A stretch of 64,000 nt of DNA, from assembly GCA_905116865.2 (NCBI GenBank), contig CAJHNH020002807.1, forward strand, positions 1 through 64,000, in the 5' to 3' direction. Within the stretch, counting starts at the first letter, position 1, and the number at the start of each line of letters is the position of its first letter. The notes below the pieces were generated by a model, which was not told the origin of the DNA, made no database searches, and was given only the letters and a program-made list of their open reading frames with translations. The DNA comes from Candidula unifasciata. Lineage: Eukaryota; Mollusca; Gastropoda; Stylommatophora; Geomitridae. Made by a program: the position numbers and the translations under genes. This document shows positions 36,005-47,904 of this stretch, in pieces.

Positions 36005-37000
36005 TTCTGCAGCTAAAAGTTCATTTCTGATGGCCAGTGTCAGCTATCAACTTCTCTCTTGTTAGATCATGGCCAGTATCAGTTGTCAGCTCTCTCTTGT
36101 CACATCATGGCTAGTGTCAGCTGTCAGCTCTCTTGTCACAACATGGCTAGTGTCAGCTGTCAGCTCTCTTGTCACAACATGGCTAGTGTCAGCTGTCAAC
36201 TTTTATCTTGTCACATCATGGCTAGTGTCAGCTGTCAGCTCTCTCTTGTCACATCATGGCCAGTGTCAGCTGTCAGCTCTCTCTTATCACATCATGGCTA
36301 GTGTCAGCTGTCAACTTTTATCTTGTCACAACATGGCCAGTGTCAGCTGTCAACTTCTCTCTTGTCACAACAAGGTCAGTGTCAGCTGTCAACTTCTCTC
36401 TTGTCACAACATGGCCAGTGTCAGCTGTCAACTTTTATCTTGTCACAACATGGCCAGTGTCAGCTGTCAACTTCTCTCTTGTCACAACATGGCCAGTGTC
36501 AGCTGTCAACTTCTCTCTTGTCACAACATGGAAAGTACCAGCTGTCAACTTCTCTCTTGTCACAACATGGCCAGTGTCAGCTGTCAACTTTTATCTTGTC
36601 ACAACATGGACAGTGCGGGCTGTCAACTTCTCTCTTGTCACAACATGACAAGTGTCAGCTGTCAACTTCTCTCTTGTCACAACATGGCCAGTGTCAGCTG
36701 TCAACTTCTCTCTTGTCACAACATGGCCAGTGTCAGCTGTCAACTTCTCTCTTGTCACAGCATGGCTAGAGTCAGCTCTCAACTTCTCTCTTGTCACAAC
36801 ATGGCCAGTGTCAGCTGTCAACTTCTCTCTTGTCACAATATGGCCAGTGTCAGCTGTCAACTTCTCTCTTGAAACAACATGGCAAGTGTCAGTTGTCAAC
36901 TGTTATCTTGTCACAACATGGACAGTGTCAGCTGTCAACTTCTCTCTTGTCACAATATGGCTAGTGTCAGCTGTTAACTTCTCTCTTGTCGTAACACTGA
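36005..37000. repeat. 39-bp array, about 25 units
   Basis: Core ATGGCCAGTGTCAGCTGTCA. A TTTTATCTTG variant appears about every third to fourth unit. Confidence 0.95.
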
Positions 37001-37047
37001 CTTTTTAACAGACAGCAAGAAACGAGTATGTACAAGACATTACCAAC

Positions 37048-38185
37048 CTGTCCCTGGTAAACCTTAGAGTTGTCTTCCCTGCCTGATGTAAGGATATAAC
37101 CACAAGAGCCACCGCCGTCATCTTTCCATCCGATGCCTGGACACTCAGTTCATATCTGTCCTTTGTCAATGTCTCATTCTTGACAAAAATGACACCCTTC
37201 TCACTGTCGACGTAAAATGCCTCCTCCTGATTGCCCCCGATGATGCTGTAACTTAACGGCTTGTCTGTGACAGTGTCCGGATCTGTGGCCAGAATTTGCA
37301 GGACAGAGATATCGGAGTAAGTGGGCAGTACCAGGGTTGCCTGATATGTGTGCTGGCTGAAGCGGGGTGGACAGTCGTTGACGTCGGTCACAGAGATGAC
37401 AACAACCGCTGGCAGTAGAGCTTGCAGCTGGGGGATGCCCATGTCACTGACTTGAACTGTGAAGTTAAAGGTCTGCTTGGTTTCGTAGTCCAAGGCTGCA
37501 ACTGTACGGATGGCTCCCGTGTTGGGATCCACGGTGAAGTACTTCTGAGTCTCGGGATCCATGATGTGGTAAAACAGCCTGGCGTTGCTGTTAGAGTCAG
37601 CATCTGTGGCTTGTACCACCAGTGGGGACCTAGTCAGGTCAAGCACCATGGAGCCAGGGATCGCGGCTTCACTGACGGTGCCCTTGTACGTCGAGCGGAC
37701 AAATGTTGGGGCATTATCATTGAGGTCCAAGATGTGTACAACAAGGCTGGCAGACTGGGCTGCAGAGACCATGTTGGTGGCAACCACTGTCAGGTTCAAG
37801 AGCTGCTTCTGCTCAAAGTCTACAGCCATCATGGTGGACACTAGCCCAGAGTTTGGGTTGATGCTGAAGAAGCCATCCTCGTTGCCTGCACTGATCGTGT
37901 ACACTACGGTGGAGAGGCTGTCTGTAGTCAGGGAGGCCACAATGCTGTTGGGAGGCATGTTTTCATACAGCTCCACACTGTAGTCATCTTGGGTGAACTT
38001 GGGTGGGGAGTTTGTGGATACGGTCACATCAACCTGCACCCTGACACTGCCAGTCAGGGCAGGCTTCCCGTGGTCAGTGGCTGACACCACTAGCTCAAAC
38101 ACAGACCGCATCTGTCGGTCAAGTTCTTTAGCCACCGACAAAATTCCCAGGTTGTCATCAATCACAAATGTGTTGTCTGCATTTC
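37048..38185 (-). CDS. FAT1-like: Fat-like cadherin exon 6 (large exon, over three EC repeats)
   Basis: 1138 bp, about 379 codons, phase 1 in, phase 2 out. The acceptor TTGCAG precedes GAAATGCAG (GNADNTFVIDDNLGIL). It finishes one repeat with the Ca-poor linker DVTVSTNSPPKF, then carries three whole repeats that end at ILDLNDNAPTF, VTDVNDCPPRF and the divergent VISLHQAGKTTLRF. Inside are AKELDR, VDFEQ and LDYETKQTFNFTVQVSDMG. The donor GACAG followed by GTTGGT is weak; its split AG/A arginine codon matches exon 7. This is the longest exon and the best region for assigning orthology. Confidence 0.95.
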
Positions 38186-38563
38186 CTGCAACAATAACAA
38201 CAAATGTGTTATCAAAGTTTTATACATCAGCAAATATGTTACCAACATTACCTGACTGTAGAGACAAAACAGGAGCTATCTGTATCAATGAGAACAAGTC
38301 TGTCTTCTAACTAGGGCTGTACCAAATATTTGCTTCATATTCGCTTCGGGCCGAATAGTGGACCTAATAACTATTCGGTATTCGGCCGAATAGTTGCGGT
38401 GGGGCCTAATACGAATAACGGTTACCTTACTCCCATTTCTGCATACACTGTGATGGACTAAAATGACTTTCTCATTAACACAATAGTTTCTGTTGCCTTA
38501 GTCTGTCGTAGCGGGGGAAACTGCGACCCGGTTGGGTGGTACAAACTGCATAAAATGCCAACC

Positions 38564-38565
<2 letters not shown>

Positions 38566-38632
<67 letters not shown>
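38566..38632. repeat. (TG)n microsatellite inside the hAT element
   Basis: About 33 uninterrupted TG units followed by GA- and G-rich sequence. Confidence 0.97.
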
Positions 38633-38645
<13 letters not shown>

Positions 38646-38737
38646 GGGGGGGGAGAGAGAAAGAGAGAGATCATGCATTTTTTTTTTTTCAGGGTGTCTT
38701 CGCCCAAACCAAATTTGAAAATATTGCTAACGAGCAT

Positions 38738-39030
38738 ATGAAGGTGCGTTTAAATTACATCAAACGAACGGCCGAGCGAACGATGGTTTTGAAAGAGGTG
38801 GGAACCCGAAGACAACTAATCACAGACATCAGAAGGAGACAGTCGTCATTTTTCAGCCATGTTATGAGAAGAGGGAAAATGGAACATTTGGTGACCAATG
38901 GAAAGATCTGTGGAAGGAGGGATAGAGGAAGACAACGATAGAAGATTCTTGACAGTCTTGTTGCATGGCATGGAGGTGTGTCGGCACACGAACAGTCGGC
39001 AAGTCACCTGATGATGATGATACACTATTT
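38738..39030 (+). mobile_element. RTE-type retrotransposon tail nested in the hAT element
   Basis: The plus strand reads TRRQLITDIRRRQSSFFSHV, MRRGKMEHLVTNGKICGRRD, RGRQR, stop, KILDSLVAWHGG, ending in a GATGATGATGAT tail. Same C-terminal pattern as 39545-40235 on the other strand. Confidence 0.65.
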
Positions 39031-39112
39031 GTATTCGGCCGAATAGTTGGTCCCACTATTCGTATTCGGCCGAATAGTGCAAATCACTATTCGGTACAGC
39101 CCTACTTCTAAC

Positions 39113-39544
39113 AGCCAAGTAAGCAAAGCTGTGGATCCATTTATTTGTTGAGCTATGATGGATCAATCTGATAATTAATTTTTTTGAGGCTAGTGTCACC
39201 TAGCCAATGCTAATAGTTCTATCCACATGCTGTACACCTCTATGCAAATTTTTTATATTCAAATATGGACTATTCCACCATAAGTAAACGGTCCTTGTTT
39301 AATAAGTATGGGTAAAGATATATGTAAAGAAATCTTGTTCAATCTGAAATCTATTGGGAGTGAGTAATATTATGAATTCACTCGCAGGTAGTGGATTATC
39401 ATGAGTAGTGAAGCCCTTTTCTATGACCGAACTTCCACTTTATTTGGCAGAGTGAATCTTTTTTAGCTTTTGGTTCAGGAGAGTTTGAAATATTGGTGTC
39501 CTTCTAGATGTAGTTCCTCAAGCCAGCAGGCGGTCTCATGCCTT
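39113..39544. other. Unique intron sequence
   Basis: About 430 bp; no gene seen. Confidence 0.6.
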
Positions 39545-40235
39545 TCTTTTCAACTTGCATATCATCATCATCATCATGTGCCATGCCAGTTGGCTTAGGT
39601 AGTCACGCATCTCCACAAATCCCGATCCCTGGTTGCCTGGAACAGGTCTTTTAATGATATCCCTCCATGCCATCATTTCAACCCATCCAGCATTATTTCT
39701 CTTGGTCTGCCTCTACCCCTTTTTCCACTGATCTTTCCAGTTGTCACAATGTTTTCCATCCAATGCCTCTCTTCTCATAATGTGGCCAAAGAACAGTGTT
39801 TGTCTCCTTCCTATTGTTGTGTATAGAGATCTACTTTCAATAGCTTCTTTCAAACTATCGTTAGTTACTCTGGCCGTCCAAGGTATTCGTAAAAGTCGTC
39901 TCAGAAACCACATCTCTGTTGCTTATAAACTCTTCTTAACTTGTTCAATGACATTCCAAGATTTGCTGCCGTACGGCAGAACAGGTTCTATTTAACATTT
40001 TAGCATTCTCTTTCTGACATTAAATGACAGTGACTTATTGCATAAGATATTTTTCATTCTCTGAAATGCTGCCTTGATTGACCGACCTATTGTACTTTTA
40101 ATCTCTGTCACACATTTGCCATCTGATGATGTGATTGTTCCCAGATATTTGAATTTATTGACAAGCTTTTTTTTTTCTTCAATGAGATATCACAGCGTGG
40201 TGTTATCTTCTTCTTTGATATAACCATTTCCTATA
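39545..40235 (-). mobile_element. RTE-type retrotransposon remnant (reverse transcriptase C-terminal part)
   Basis: The minus strand reads FKYLGTITSSDGKCVTEIKS, TIGRSIKAAFQRMKN, then MWFLRRLLRIPWTARVTNDS, RRQTLFFGHIMRREA, GKRGRGRPREIMLDGLK and ATRDRDLW, closing with an ATGATGATG tail. This is the thumb and tail region of an RTE-like reverse transcriptase with stops and frameshifts; 5' truncated. Confidence 0.75.
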
Positions 40236-40519
40236 ACCATCTGCATAAAGCTAATTGTTTATATAGCTTCACTATACAGAGAGAAAATTAGAGATACAAT
40301 CCAGTTAGAGAGGTTCACTTTTATTCAGATGAAAGATGCCCCCTTATATTCATTCACAGGCCATCCATGCACCTTGGATTCATGTATCCTTTTTTTTTTT
40401 AAATGACTTTATTCATGCAAAACTGATGTGCTAAGAGAAATGCTGCGTATTTTCAGGTTGGTGGTTGATCTAGAAAGCAGCTTGCCTCTTTCGTGGCTGA
40501 TTCCAACATTTGGTTTTTG

Positions 40520-40920
40520 GGAAAGATTTGTTGATTTGTTGGTTTGTTGATTTGTTGATTCGTTAATTCGTTAATTTGTTGATTGATTTGTTGATTTGTT
40601 GATTTATTGATTTGTTGATTTGTTGATTTGTTTATTTGTTGGTTTGTTGATTTGTTAATTGATTTGTTAATTGATTTGTTGATTTGTTGGTTTGTTGATT
40701 TGTTGATTTGCTGGTTTGTTGATTTGTTGATCTGTTGATTGATTTGTTGATTTGTTGGTTTGTTGATTTGTTGGTTTGTTGATTTTTTGATTTGTTAATT
40801 GATCTGTTAATTGATTTGTTGATTTGTTGATTTGTTGATCTGTTGATTGATTTGTTGATTTGTTGATTTGTCTATTTGTTGGTTTGTCTATTTGTTGATT
40901 TGTTGGTTTGTTGATCGGTG
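40520..40920. repeat. TGATTTGT-type 8-bp array
   Basis: About 50 copies of TTGATTTG/TTGGTTTG. Confidence 0.93.
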
Positions 40921-40935
40921 AGGTCAACACAGGTT

Positions 40936-40937
<2 letters not shown>

Positions 40938-40967
<30 letters not shown>

Positions 40968-40974
40968 GGGGGGG
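40938..40974. repeat. T and G homopolymer run
   Basis: A T run followed by about 28 G. The length is probably unreliable in any assembly; it could form a G-quadruplex. Confidence 0.85.
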
Positions 40975-41785
40975 ATTTTATTCTGCACTGTATGTTAGGT
41001 TCTCCTCCTTGGATATTCTATGATCCATTGTAGGCCTGTATTAGTTAGGCATTCTTTACTGAGAGAAATACAGTTGTCTGCAGAAATCTGGAGCATAGCT
41101 ATTCAAGGTTCTCTGTAGAGAACAGCTGAAGACACCACATCATCATCAGGCGTGTCAAGCCGAAGGTTTTGCCACTGCAGACTGCCACCAGGTAGCGCCT
41201 GAACTCTGTGTACTAAACTCAGTGTTACTGAACTTTTTTTTTGTTTTTTGTAACTGATTAAAAAAAGTGATCCCTATTCTGCCATTTAACACAGTAACTT
41301 CTTAATAGTAGGCAGTGAACTATAAAATTGTTAGTGAAATTGTGCCTTTCAGAATTCTGCAACAGAAACTGACTTGAACTGAGGAGAGGAACTGATCAAC
41401 CATTCTCTACAATTGATTATAGGTATATAAGAGCAGAAAGTACAGCCAACTGGTCGATTCATGCCCACAGCTTACCATTACATCATCAGTGCAATGATGG
41501 AACGCAATCAGGGAATTGTCAGGCCTGTAGTCATTCCTGACTGAGACATTATTTATGTCATACTATTCTGTTGTTCTTTTTTTTTTATGTCAGTCCACTG
41601 TGGTTTCTTATACTGTCTGGAATTTACTACATCATGCATTGTTATTCTGAACTTATCTTTGTTGCTGTCTGGTATCTTAAAGTTCACTTTAGTGAGATCT
41701 CTATGTGTACTGTTGCACTATTTGATTTCTGTTGATACTGCGTTACTATTTTAACTGTGATAATGATGCTATCCAGTCTGAGGGC
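40975..41785. other. Unique intron sequence
   Basis: About 800 bp, AT-rich; no gene or element recognised. Confidence 0.6.
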
Positions 41786-41789
41786 TATT

Positions 41790-42170
41790 AGGTGATGAGA
41801 AAGTCTGGCCAGGTGGTGTAGAAATTCTGTGGTGCCTAATCATTGAGTTGCCTCATCCCTGAAGTTGTGATGAGAAAGTCTGGCCAGGTGGTGTAGAAAT
41901 TCTGTGGTGCCTAATCACTGAGTTGCCTCATCCCTGAAGTTGTGATGAGAAAGTCTGGCCAGGTGGTGTAGAAATTCTGTGGTGCCTAATCATTGAGTTG
42001 CCTCATCCCTGAAGTTGTGATGAGAAAGTCTGGCCAGGTGGTGTAGAAATTCTGTGGTGCCTAATCATTCAGTTGCCTTATACCTGAAGTTGTGATGAGA
42101 AAGTCTGGCCAGGTGGTGTAGAAATTCTGTGGTTCCTAATCACTGAGTTGCCTCATCCCTGAAGTTGTGT
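41790..42170. repeat. 75-bp array, five units
   Basis: Core GAGAAAGTCTGGCCAGGTGG; almost identical units. Confidence 0.95.
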
Positions 42171-42304
42171 TATATGGTTGTTGGAGCTGCTGAGTACCGC
42201 CTAGATCAATAAGAGCCGCCATCACAATAATAAATCACTTCAGAGTGTCTTATATTACTAGAAAAGACCCTAATTTAGACACATGACAACACTGTCTTGC
42301 GACA

Positions 42305-43115
42305 GCTAAGCGGTGGATCAATTTATTTGCTGAGGTTAGGGCGGATCAATTTATTTGTTGAGGCTAAAGTGGATCAATTTATTTGTTGCCAGATTAGGCT
42401 GGATCCATTTATTTGTTGCCAGGTTAGGCTGGATCAATTTATTTGTTGTGAGGTTAGGGTGGATCAATTTATTTGTTGAGGCTAGGGCGGATCAATTTAT
42501 TTGTTGAGGCTAGAGTGCATCAATTTATATGTTGAGGCTAGGGCGGATCAATTTATATGTTGAGGCTAGGGCGGATCAATTTATATGTTGAGGCTAGGGC
42601 GGATCAATTTATATGTTGAGGCTAGGGCGGATCAATTTATATGTTGAGGCTAGGATAGATAAATTTATAAGTTGAGGCTAGGGTAGATCAATTTATGTGT
42701 TGAGGCTATGGTGGATCAATTTATATGTTGAGGCTAGGGTGGATCAATTTATATGTTGAGGCTAGGGTGGATCAATTTATATGTTTAGGTTAGGGAGGAT
42801 CAATTTATATGTTGAGGCTAGGGTAGATCAATTTATATGTTAAGGCTAGGGTGGATAATTTATTTGTTGCCAGGCTAGGGTCGATCAATTTATTTGTTGA
42901 GGCTGGGGTGGATTAATTTATTTGTTGAGGGTAGATTCATTTTGTCAACAGGCTAGGGTAGATTCATTTATTTGTTGCCAGGCTGGGGTGGATCAATTTA
43001 TTTATTGAGGTCAGGGTGAATCAATTTTTTTATTGAGACCAGGGTGTATCAATCTATTTGTTGAGGATTTATTTGTCGCCAGGTTAGGTTGGATCAATTT
43101 ATTTGCTGCCAGGCA
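42305..43115. repeat. 28-bp array, about 28 units
   Basis: Core GGATCAATTTATATGTTGAG with GCTAGGG; TTATTTG variants at both ends and TTATATG in the middle. Confidence 0.95.
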
Positions 43116-43199
43116 GTTGACCTAGGGCTACCTTCTTTGTTTATATTGACTTGCTCAACAACAGTCACTGCTACTTTCAAAACTGAATTACAAGGTCAC

Positions 43200-43767
43200 T
43201 AGAAATCAAACAGCACTAACCCCACATAATGGCAAATGTCACCCCAACCCTGTTACTGTTACATTCACCTAGTGTCTAAGTGAACAACCAGAAAACCAAC
43301 AGCACTAACCCCACATAATGGCAAATGTCACCCCAACCCTGTTACTGTCACATTCACCTAGTCACCCCAACCCTGTTACTGTTACATTCACCTAGTGTCT
43401 AAGTGAACAACCAGAAAACCAACAGCACTAACCCCACATAATGGCAAATGTCAGCCCAACCCTGTTACTGTTACATTCACCTAGTCACCCCAACCCTGTT
43501 ACTGTTACATTCACCTAGTGTCTAAGTGAACAACCAGAAAACCAACAGCACTCACCCCACATAATGGCAAATGTCAGCCCAACCCTGTTACTGTAACATT
43601 CACCTAGTCACCCCAACCCTGTTACTGTTACATTCACCTAGTGTCTAAGTGGACAACCAGAAAACCAACAGCACTAACCCCACATAATGGCAAATGTCAG
43701 CCCAACCCTGTTACTGTTACACTCACCTAGTGTCTAAGTGAACAACCAGAAAACCAACAGCACTCAC
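43200..43767. repeat. 89/123-bp array ending at the exon 5 donor
   Basis: CAGCACT(A/C)ACC recurs at about 43211, 43300, 43423, 43546, 43669 and finally 43758, where its minus strand GGTGAGTGCTG is the true exon 5 donor. One inner copy (43546) keeps GTGAGT; the others read GTTAGT. Confidence 0.92.
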
Positions 43768-44043
43768 CGGACACAATAGCATAGGTCACCTCAGCATTGT
43801 GACCTCTATCCTCATCCACGGCCAGCAGTTGGACCACGGAGGTGGCCAGGGCGGCTGTCTCGTACACCTGGCATCTGATGAGTTCTGACAGGAAGCGAGG
43901 AGCATGGTCATTGTGGTCCAGCACAGTGATGTCCACTCGGGCGTAGTGACGCTTGGAGGGCATGCCTTGGTCACGTACCATGATGGTCAGCAGATGCCGA
44001 GACAAGTCTTCTCTGTCTAGTCGGCCGGACACCACAATCACAC
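43768..44043 (-). CDS. FAT1-like: Fat-like cadherin exon 5
   Basis: 276 bp, phase 1 at both ends. The acceptor GTCCCAG precedes GTGTGATTG, giving GVIVVSGRLDREDLSRHLL, the LDRE calcium site of the repeat begun in exon 4. The linker ITVLDHNDHAPRF follows, then VYETAALATSVVQLLAVDED and GHNAEVTYAIVSG. The DHNDH wording and the GHNAEVTYAI block are among the features that point to the Fat-like family. The donor TCCG followed by GTGAGTGCTG is the terminal copy of an 89/123-bp array (43200-43767). Confidence 0.93.
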
Positions 44044-44214
44044 CTGGGACAACAACAGCTAATGTCAGTAGTGAATCATAGATGTTATGTCCAACTTATG
44101 TATGTATATATGTGTGGTGGTTTCCTCTTGTCTTCTACATCTATCTGCATGGCTTATGATTTTTTATCTTTGACAGCAATGACAAGCTGTCAGGCCAACA
44201 AAAATGCCCAGTGG

Positions 44215-45990
44215 GAACATACAAATCTCTAAGACAGTTAGATACAAATCTCAAAGACAGATACAAATCTCAAATACAGTCAGATAAAAATCTCAAATAC
44301 AGTCAGATAAAAATCTCAAATACAGTCAGATAAATATATCATAGACAGTAAGATACAAATTTGAGGGGCAGATACAAATCTCAAAGGCAGATACTAATCT
44401 CAAAGACAGATACAAATCTTAAAGACAGTCAGATACAAATCTCAAAGTCATTCAGATACAAATCTCAAAGACAGTCAGATACAAATCTCAAAGACAGTCA
44501 GATACAAATCTCAAAGACAGTCAGATACAAATCTCAAAGACAGTCAGATACAAATCTTAAAGACATTCAGATACAAATCTTAAAGACAGTCAGATACAAA
44601 TCTTAAAGACAGTCAGATACAAATCCTAAAGACAGTCACATACAAATCTTAAAGACATTCAGATACAAATCTTAAAGACAGTCAGATACAAATCCTAAAG
44701 ACAGTCACATACAAATCTTAAAGACAGTCAGATACAAATCCTAAAGACAGTCACATACAAATCTTAAAGACAGTCAGATACAAATCCATAAGCCAGTCAC
44801 ATACAAATCTCAAAGACAGTCAGATACAAATCCTTAAGGCAGTCAGATACAAATCTTAAAGACATTCAGATACAAATCTTAAAGACAGTCAGATACAAAT
44901 CTTAAAGACATTCAGATACAAATCTTAAAGACATTCAGATACAAATCTTAAAGACAGTCAGATACAAATCTTAAAGACATTCAGATACAAATCTTAAAGA
45001 CAGTCAGATACAAATCTTAATGACATTCTGGTACAAATCTTAAAGACATTCAGATACAAATCCTAAAGACATTCGGATACAAATCTTAAAGACATTCAGA
45101 TACAAATCTTAAAGACAGATACAAATCTTAAAGACATTCAGATACAAATCTTAAAGACATTCAGATACAAATCTTAAAGACATTCTGGTACAAATCTTAA
45201 AGACATTCAGATACAAATCTTAAAGACATTCAGATACAAATCTTAAAGACATTCAGATACAAATCTTAAAGACAGTCAGATACAAATCTTAAAGACATTC
45301 AGATACAAATCTTAAAGACATTCGGATACAAATCTTAAAGACATTCAGATACAAATCTTAAAGACAGTCAGATACAAATCTTAAAGACATTCAGATACAA
45401 ATCTTAAAGACAGTCAGATACAAATCTTAAAGACATTCAGATACAAATCTTAAAGACAGTCAGATACAAATCTTAATGACATTCAGATACAAATCTTAAA
45501 GACATTCAGATACAAATCCTAAAGACATTCGGATACAAATGTTAAAGACATTCAGATACAAATCTTAAAGACAGATACAAATCCTAAAGACATTCAGATA
45601 CAAATCTTAAAGACATTCAGATACAAATCTTAAAGACATTCTGGTACAAATCTTAAAGACATTCAGATACAAATCTTAAAGACATTCAGATACAAATCTT
45701 AAAGACATTCTGGTACAAATCTTAAAGACATTCAGATACAAATCTTAAAGACATTCAGATACAAATCTTAAAGACATTCAGATACAAATCTTAAAGACAG
45801 TCAGATACAAATCTTAAAGACATTCAGATACAAATTTTAAAGACATTTGGATACAAATCTTAAAGACATTCAGATACAAATCTTAAAGACAGTCAGATAC
45901 AAATCTTAAAGACATTCAGATACAAATCTTAAAGACAGTCAGATACAAATCTTAAAGACATTCAGATACAAATCTTAAAGACATTCAGAA
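44215..45990. repeat. 23-bp array, about 75 units
   Basis: Core GACATTCAGATACAAATCTT. CAGTCAG, CAGTCAC, CATTCGG and CATTCTGG variants occur in ordered blocks. GATACAAATC units at the left are shorter. Confidence 0.96.
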
Positions 45991-46114
45991 ACACAGAGAA
46001 ACACAACTGAAACACTTTCATGACAGTACCGTGATAGGTAACAATCAACCAACTAAAACACATATGTACATTTTGTCATCAGCATATGCAAAAGAGAACA
46101 GAATGAAATGGTAT

Positions 46115-46160
46115 GTACACACACACACACACTCACACTGAGAGAGAGAGAGAGAAAGAA

Positions 46161-46203
<43 letters not shown>

Positions 46204-46205
46204 TA
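46115..46205. repeat. CA and GA microsatellite
   Basis: (CA)n then (GA)n just downstream of the exon 4 donor. Confidence 0.95.
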
Positions 46206-46249
46206 CATAGACACAGACAGACAGAGAGACAGAGACAGACAAATCCTAC

Positions 46250-46460
46250 CATTCTTGGCTCCAATAGAAAACATCTCCATGCTGCTTGTGGCAGCGGCAG
46301 ACTCAATGGTGTAAAGAAGCATCTTGTTGCGGTCCCTGTCACTGGCACTCACTCTCAGTACAGGGCTGCCCAGCTCGGCACTCTCGGAGATGCTGGCCCG
46401 ATAGACTGCATGTGAGAACACTGGCTCATTGTCGTTGACATCAATGATGTTGACAAGAAC
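46250..46460 (-). CDS. FAT1-like: Fat-like cadherin exon 4
   Basis: 211 bp, phase 0 in, phase 1 out. The acceptor CATCAG precedes GTTCTTGTC, so the product reads VLVNIIDVNDNEPVF, a canonical EC linker that completes the repeat of exon 3. It continues SHAVYRASISESAELGSPVL and VSASDRDRNKMLLYTIES, ending FSIGAKN. The donor ATG followed by GTAGGA is weak. CT/GA-rich simple sequence (46140-46205) begins about 45 bp downstream of it. Confidence 0.92.
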
Positions 46461-46844
46461 CTGATGGTGGTGACAACAATCAAAACTCATTTACTTCAAG
46501 TCGGATTTTTTTTTTTTTTTATGTCAGTCACAACACACAAGTCATTCATTCTCTTTTCATTGAGATCTACTGTCTGCACAGCCCAAACAGTGGTACTAGT
46601 TAATGTTTAAGAGAATTATTAACACAGTACTAGGCACCTAGCCATGGGATTTGATCTCCCTCTCCAGGTACACAAGTATGTAGATGTTAACCCCCCCCCC
46701 CCCCCCCCCCCCCCATTCCGTGGTTTTCATGTTGGACCCATACCTGCCTTGTTCATGCAACCAGCATGCAGCACTACTTTCAGTTTGAGTCTTTATTTTT
46801 TTTCTCCAGTACCAGAATCCTCTGTGTGACAGTTTACACACACC
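46461..46844. other. Unique intron sequence with T and C homopolymers
   Basis: No gene. T run near 46507-46520; C run of about 24 at 46690-46714. Confidence 0.6.
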
Positions 46845-47715
46845 TTCCACTTGCTGCTGTCAGTCTGCTGGTGGAACCTTCCACTTGCTGATGTCAGTCT
46901 GCTGCTGGAACCTTCCACTTGCTGCTGTCAGTCTGCTGCTGGAACCTTCCACTTGCTGCTGCCAGTCTGCTGGTGGAACCTTCCACTTGCTGCTGCCAGT
47001 CTGCTGCTGGAACCTTCCACTTGCTGCTGTCAGTCTGCTGGTGGAACCTTCTACTTGCTGCTGTCAGTCTGCTGCTGGAACCTTCCACTTGCTGCTGTCA
47101 GTCTGCTGGTGACACCTTCCACTTGCTGCTGTCAGTCTGCTGCTGGAACCTTCCACATGCTGCTGTCAGTCTGCTGGTGGAACCTTCCACTTGCTGCTGC
47201 CAGTCTGCTGGTGACACCTTCCACTTGCTGCTGTCAGTCTGCTGCTGGAACCTTCTACTTCCTGCTGTCAGTCAGCTGCTGGAACCTTCTACTTGCTGCT
47301 GTCAGTCAGCTGCTGGAATCTTCCACTTGCTGCTGTCAGTCTGCTGCTGGAACCTTCTACTTGCTGCTGTCAGTCTGTTGGTGGAACCTTCCACTTGCTG
47401 CTTCCAGTCTGTTAGTGGAACCTTCCACTTGCTGCTGTCAGTCTGTTGGGGGAACCTTCCACTTGCTGCTGTCAGTCTGTTGGTGGAACCTTTCACTTGC
47501 TGCTTCCAGTCTGTTAGTGGAACCTTCCACTTGCTGCTGCCAGTCTGTTGGGGGAACCTTCCACTTGCTGCTGTCAGTCTGTTGGGGGAACCTTCCACTT
47601 GCTGCTGTCAGTCTGTTGGGGGAATCTTCCACTTGCTGCTGTCAGTCTGTTGGGGGAATCTTCCACTTGCTGCTGTCAGTCTGCTGGTGAAACCTTCTAC
47701 TTGCTGCTGTCAGCT
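46845..47715. repeat. 34-bp array, about 26 units
   Basis: Core CTTGCTGCTGTCAGTCTGCT with GGTGGAACCTTCCA; later units carry GTTGGGGGAA. Confidence 0.95.
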
Positions 47716-47904
47716 CACCCTAGCTGAGATTCACTGACTTGCTGTATCTGCACTAAAATACGCTGTTCTTTGACCCATTTGTAAAACTGGTTCCTTGTAT
47801 TTCTGGTTGTTATGATATCAGTTTGTCATTGTCTGGACTTGTCAGTGCCCTGTGTTTCATCTACATAAAGGTATATGGGGGACGAAGCTCTCTTGTCAGA
47901 CACA

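Larger units (their letters stand above)
38312..39104. mobile_element. hAT-type non-autonomous element with 8-bp target duplication
   Basis: 793 bp. Inverted ends TAGGGCTGTACC and GGTACAGCCCTA are perfect; they are flanked by the perfect 8-bp direct repeat CTTCTAAC (38304-38311 and 39105-39112). Sub-terminal regions repeat the palindrome ATTCGGCCGAAT. An 8-bp duplication and TAGGG/CAGGG ends are typical of hAT. Inside lie a TG microsatellite and an RTE fragment in place of a transposase. Confidence 0.88.

Noticed and set aside
37388..37983. Plus-strand and alternative-frame open readings over exon 6
   Set aside because: Shadows of the strongly supported minus-strand cadherin frame.
44215..45990. 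CRISPR-like array
   Set aside because: Units are contiguous without variable spacers, and the DNA is clearly animal.
46851..47737. Cysteine-rich frame (CCCQSAGGTFHLLL repeats) resembling a secreted cysteine-rich protein
   Set aside because: 34-bp intronic array; the repeat drifts through all frames and there is no signal peptide or gene context.
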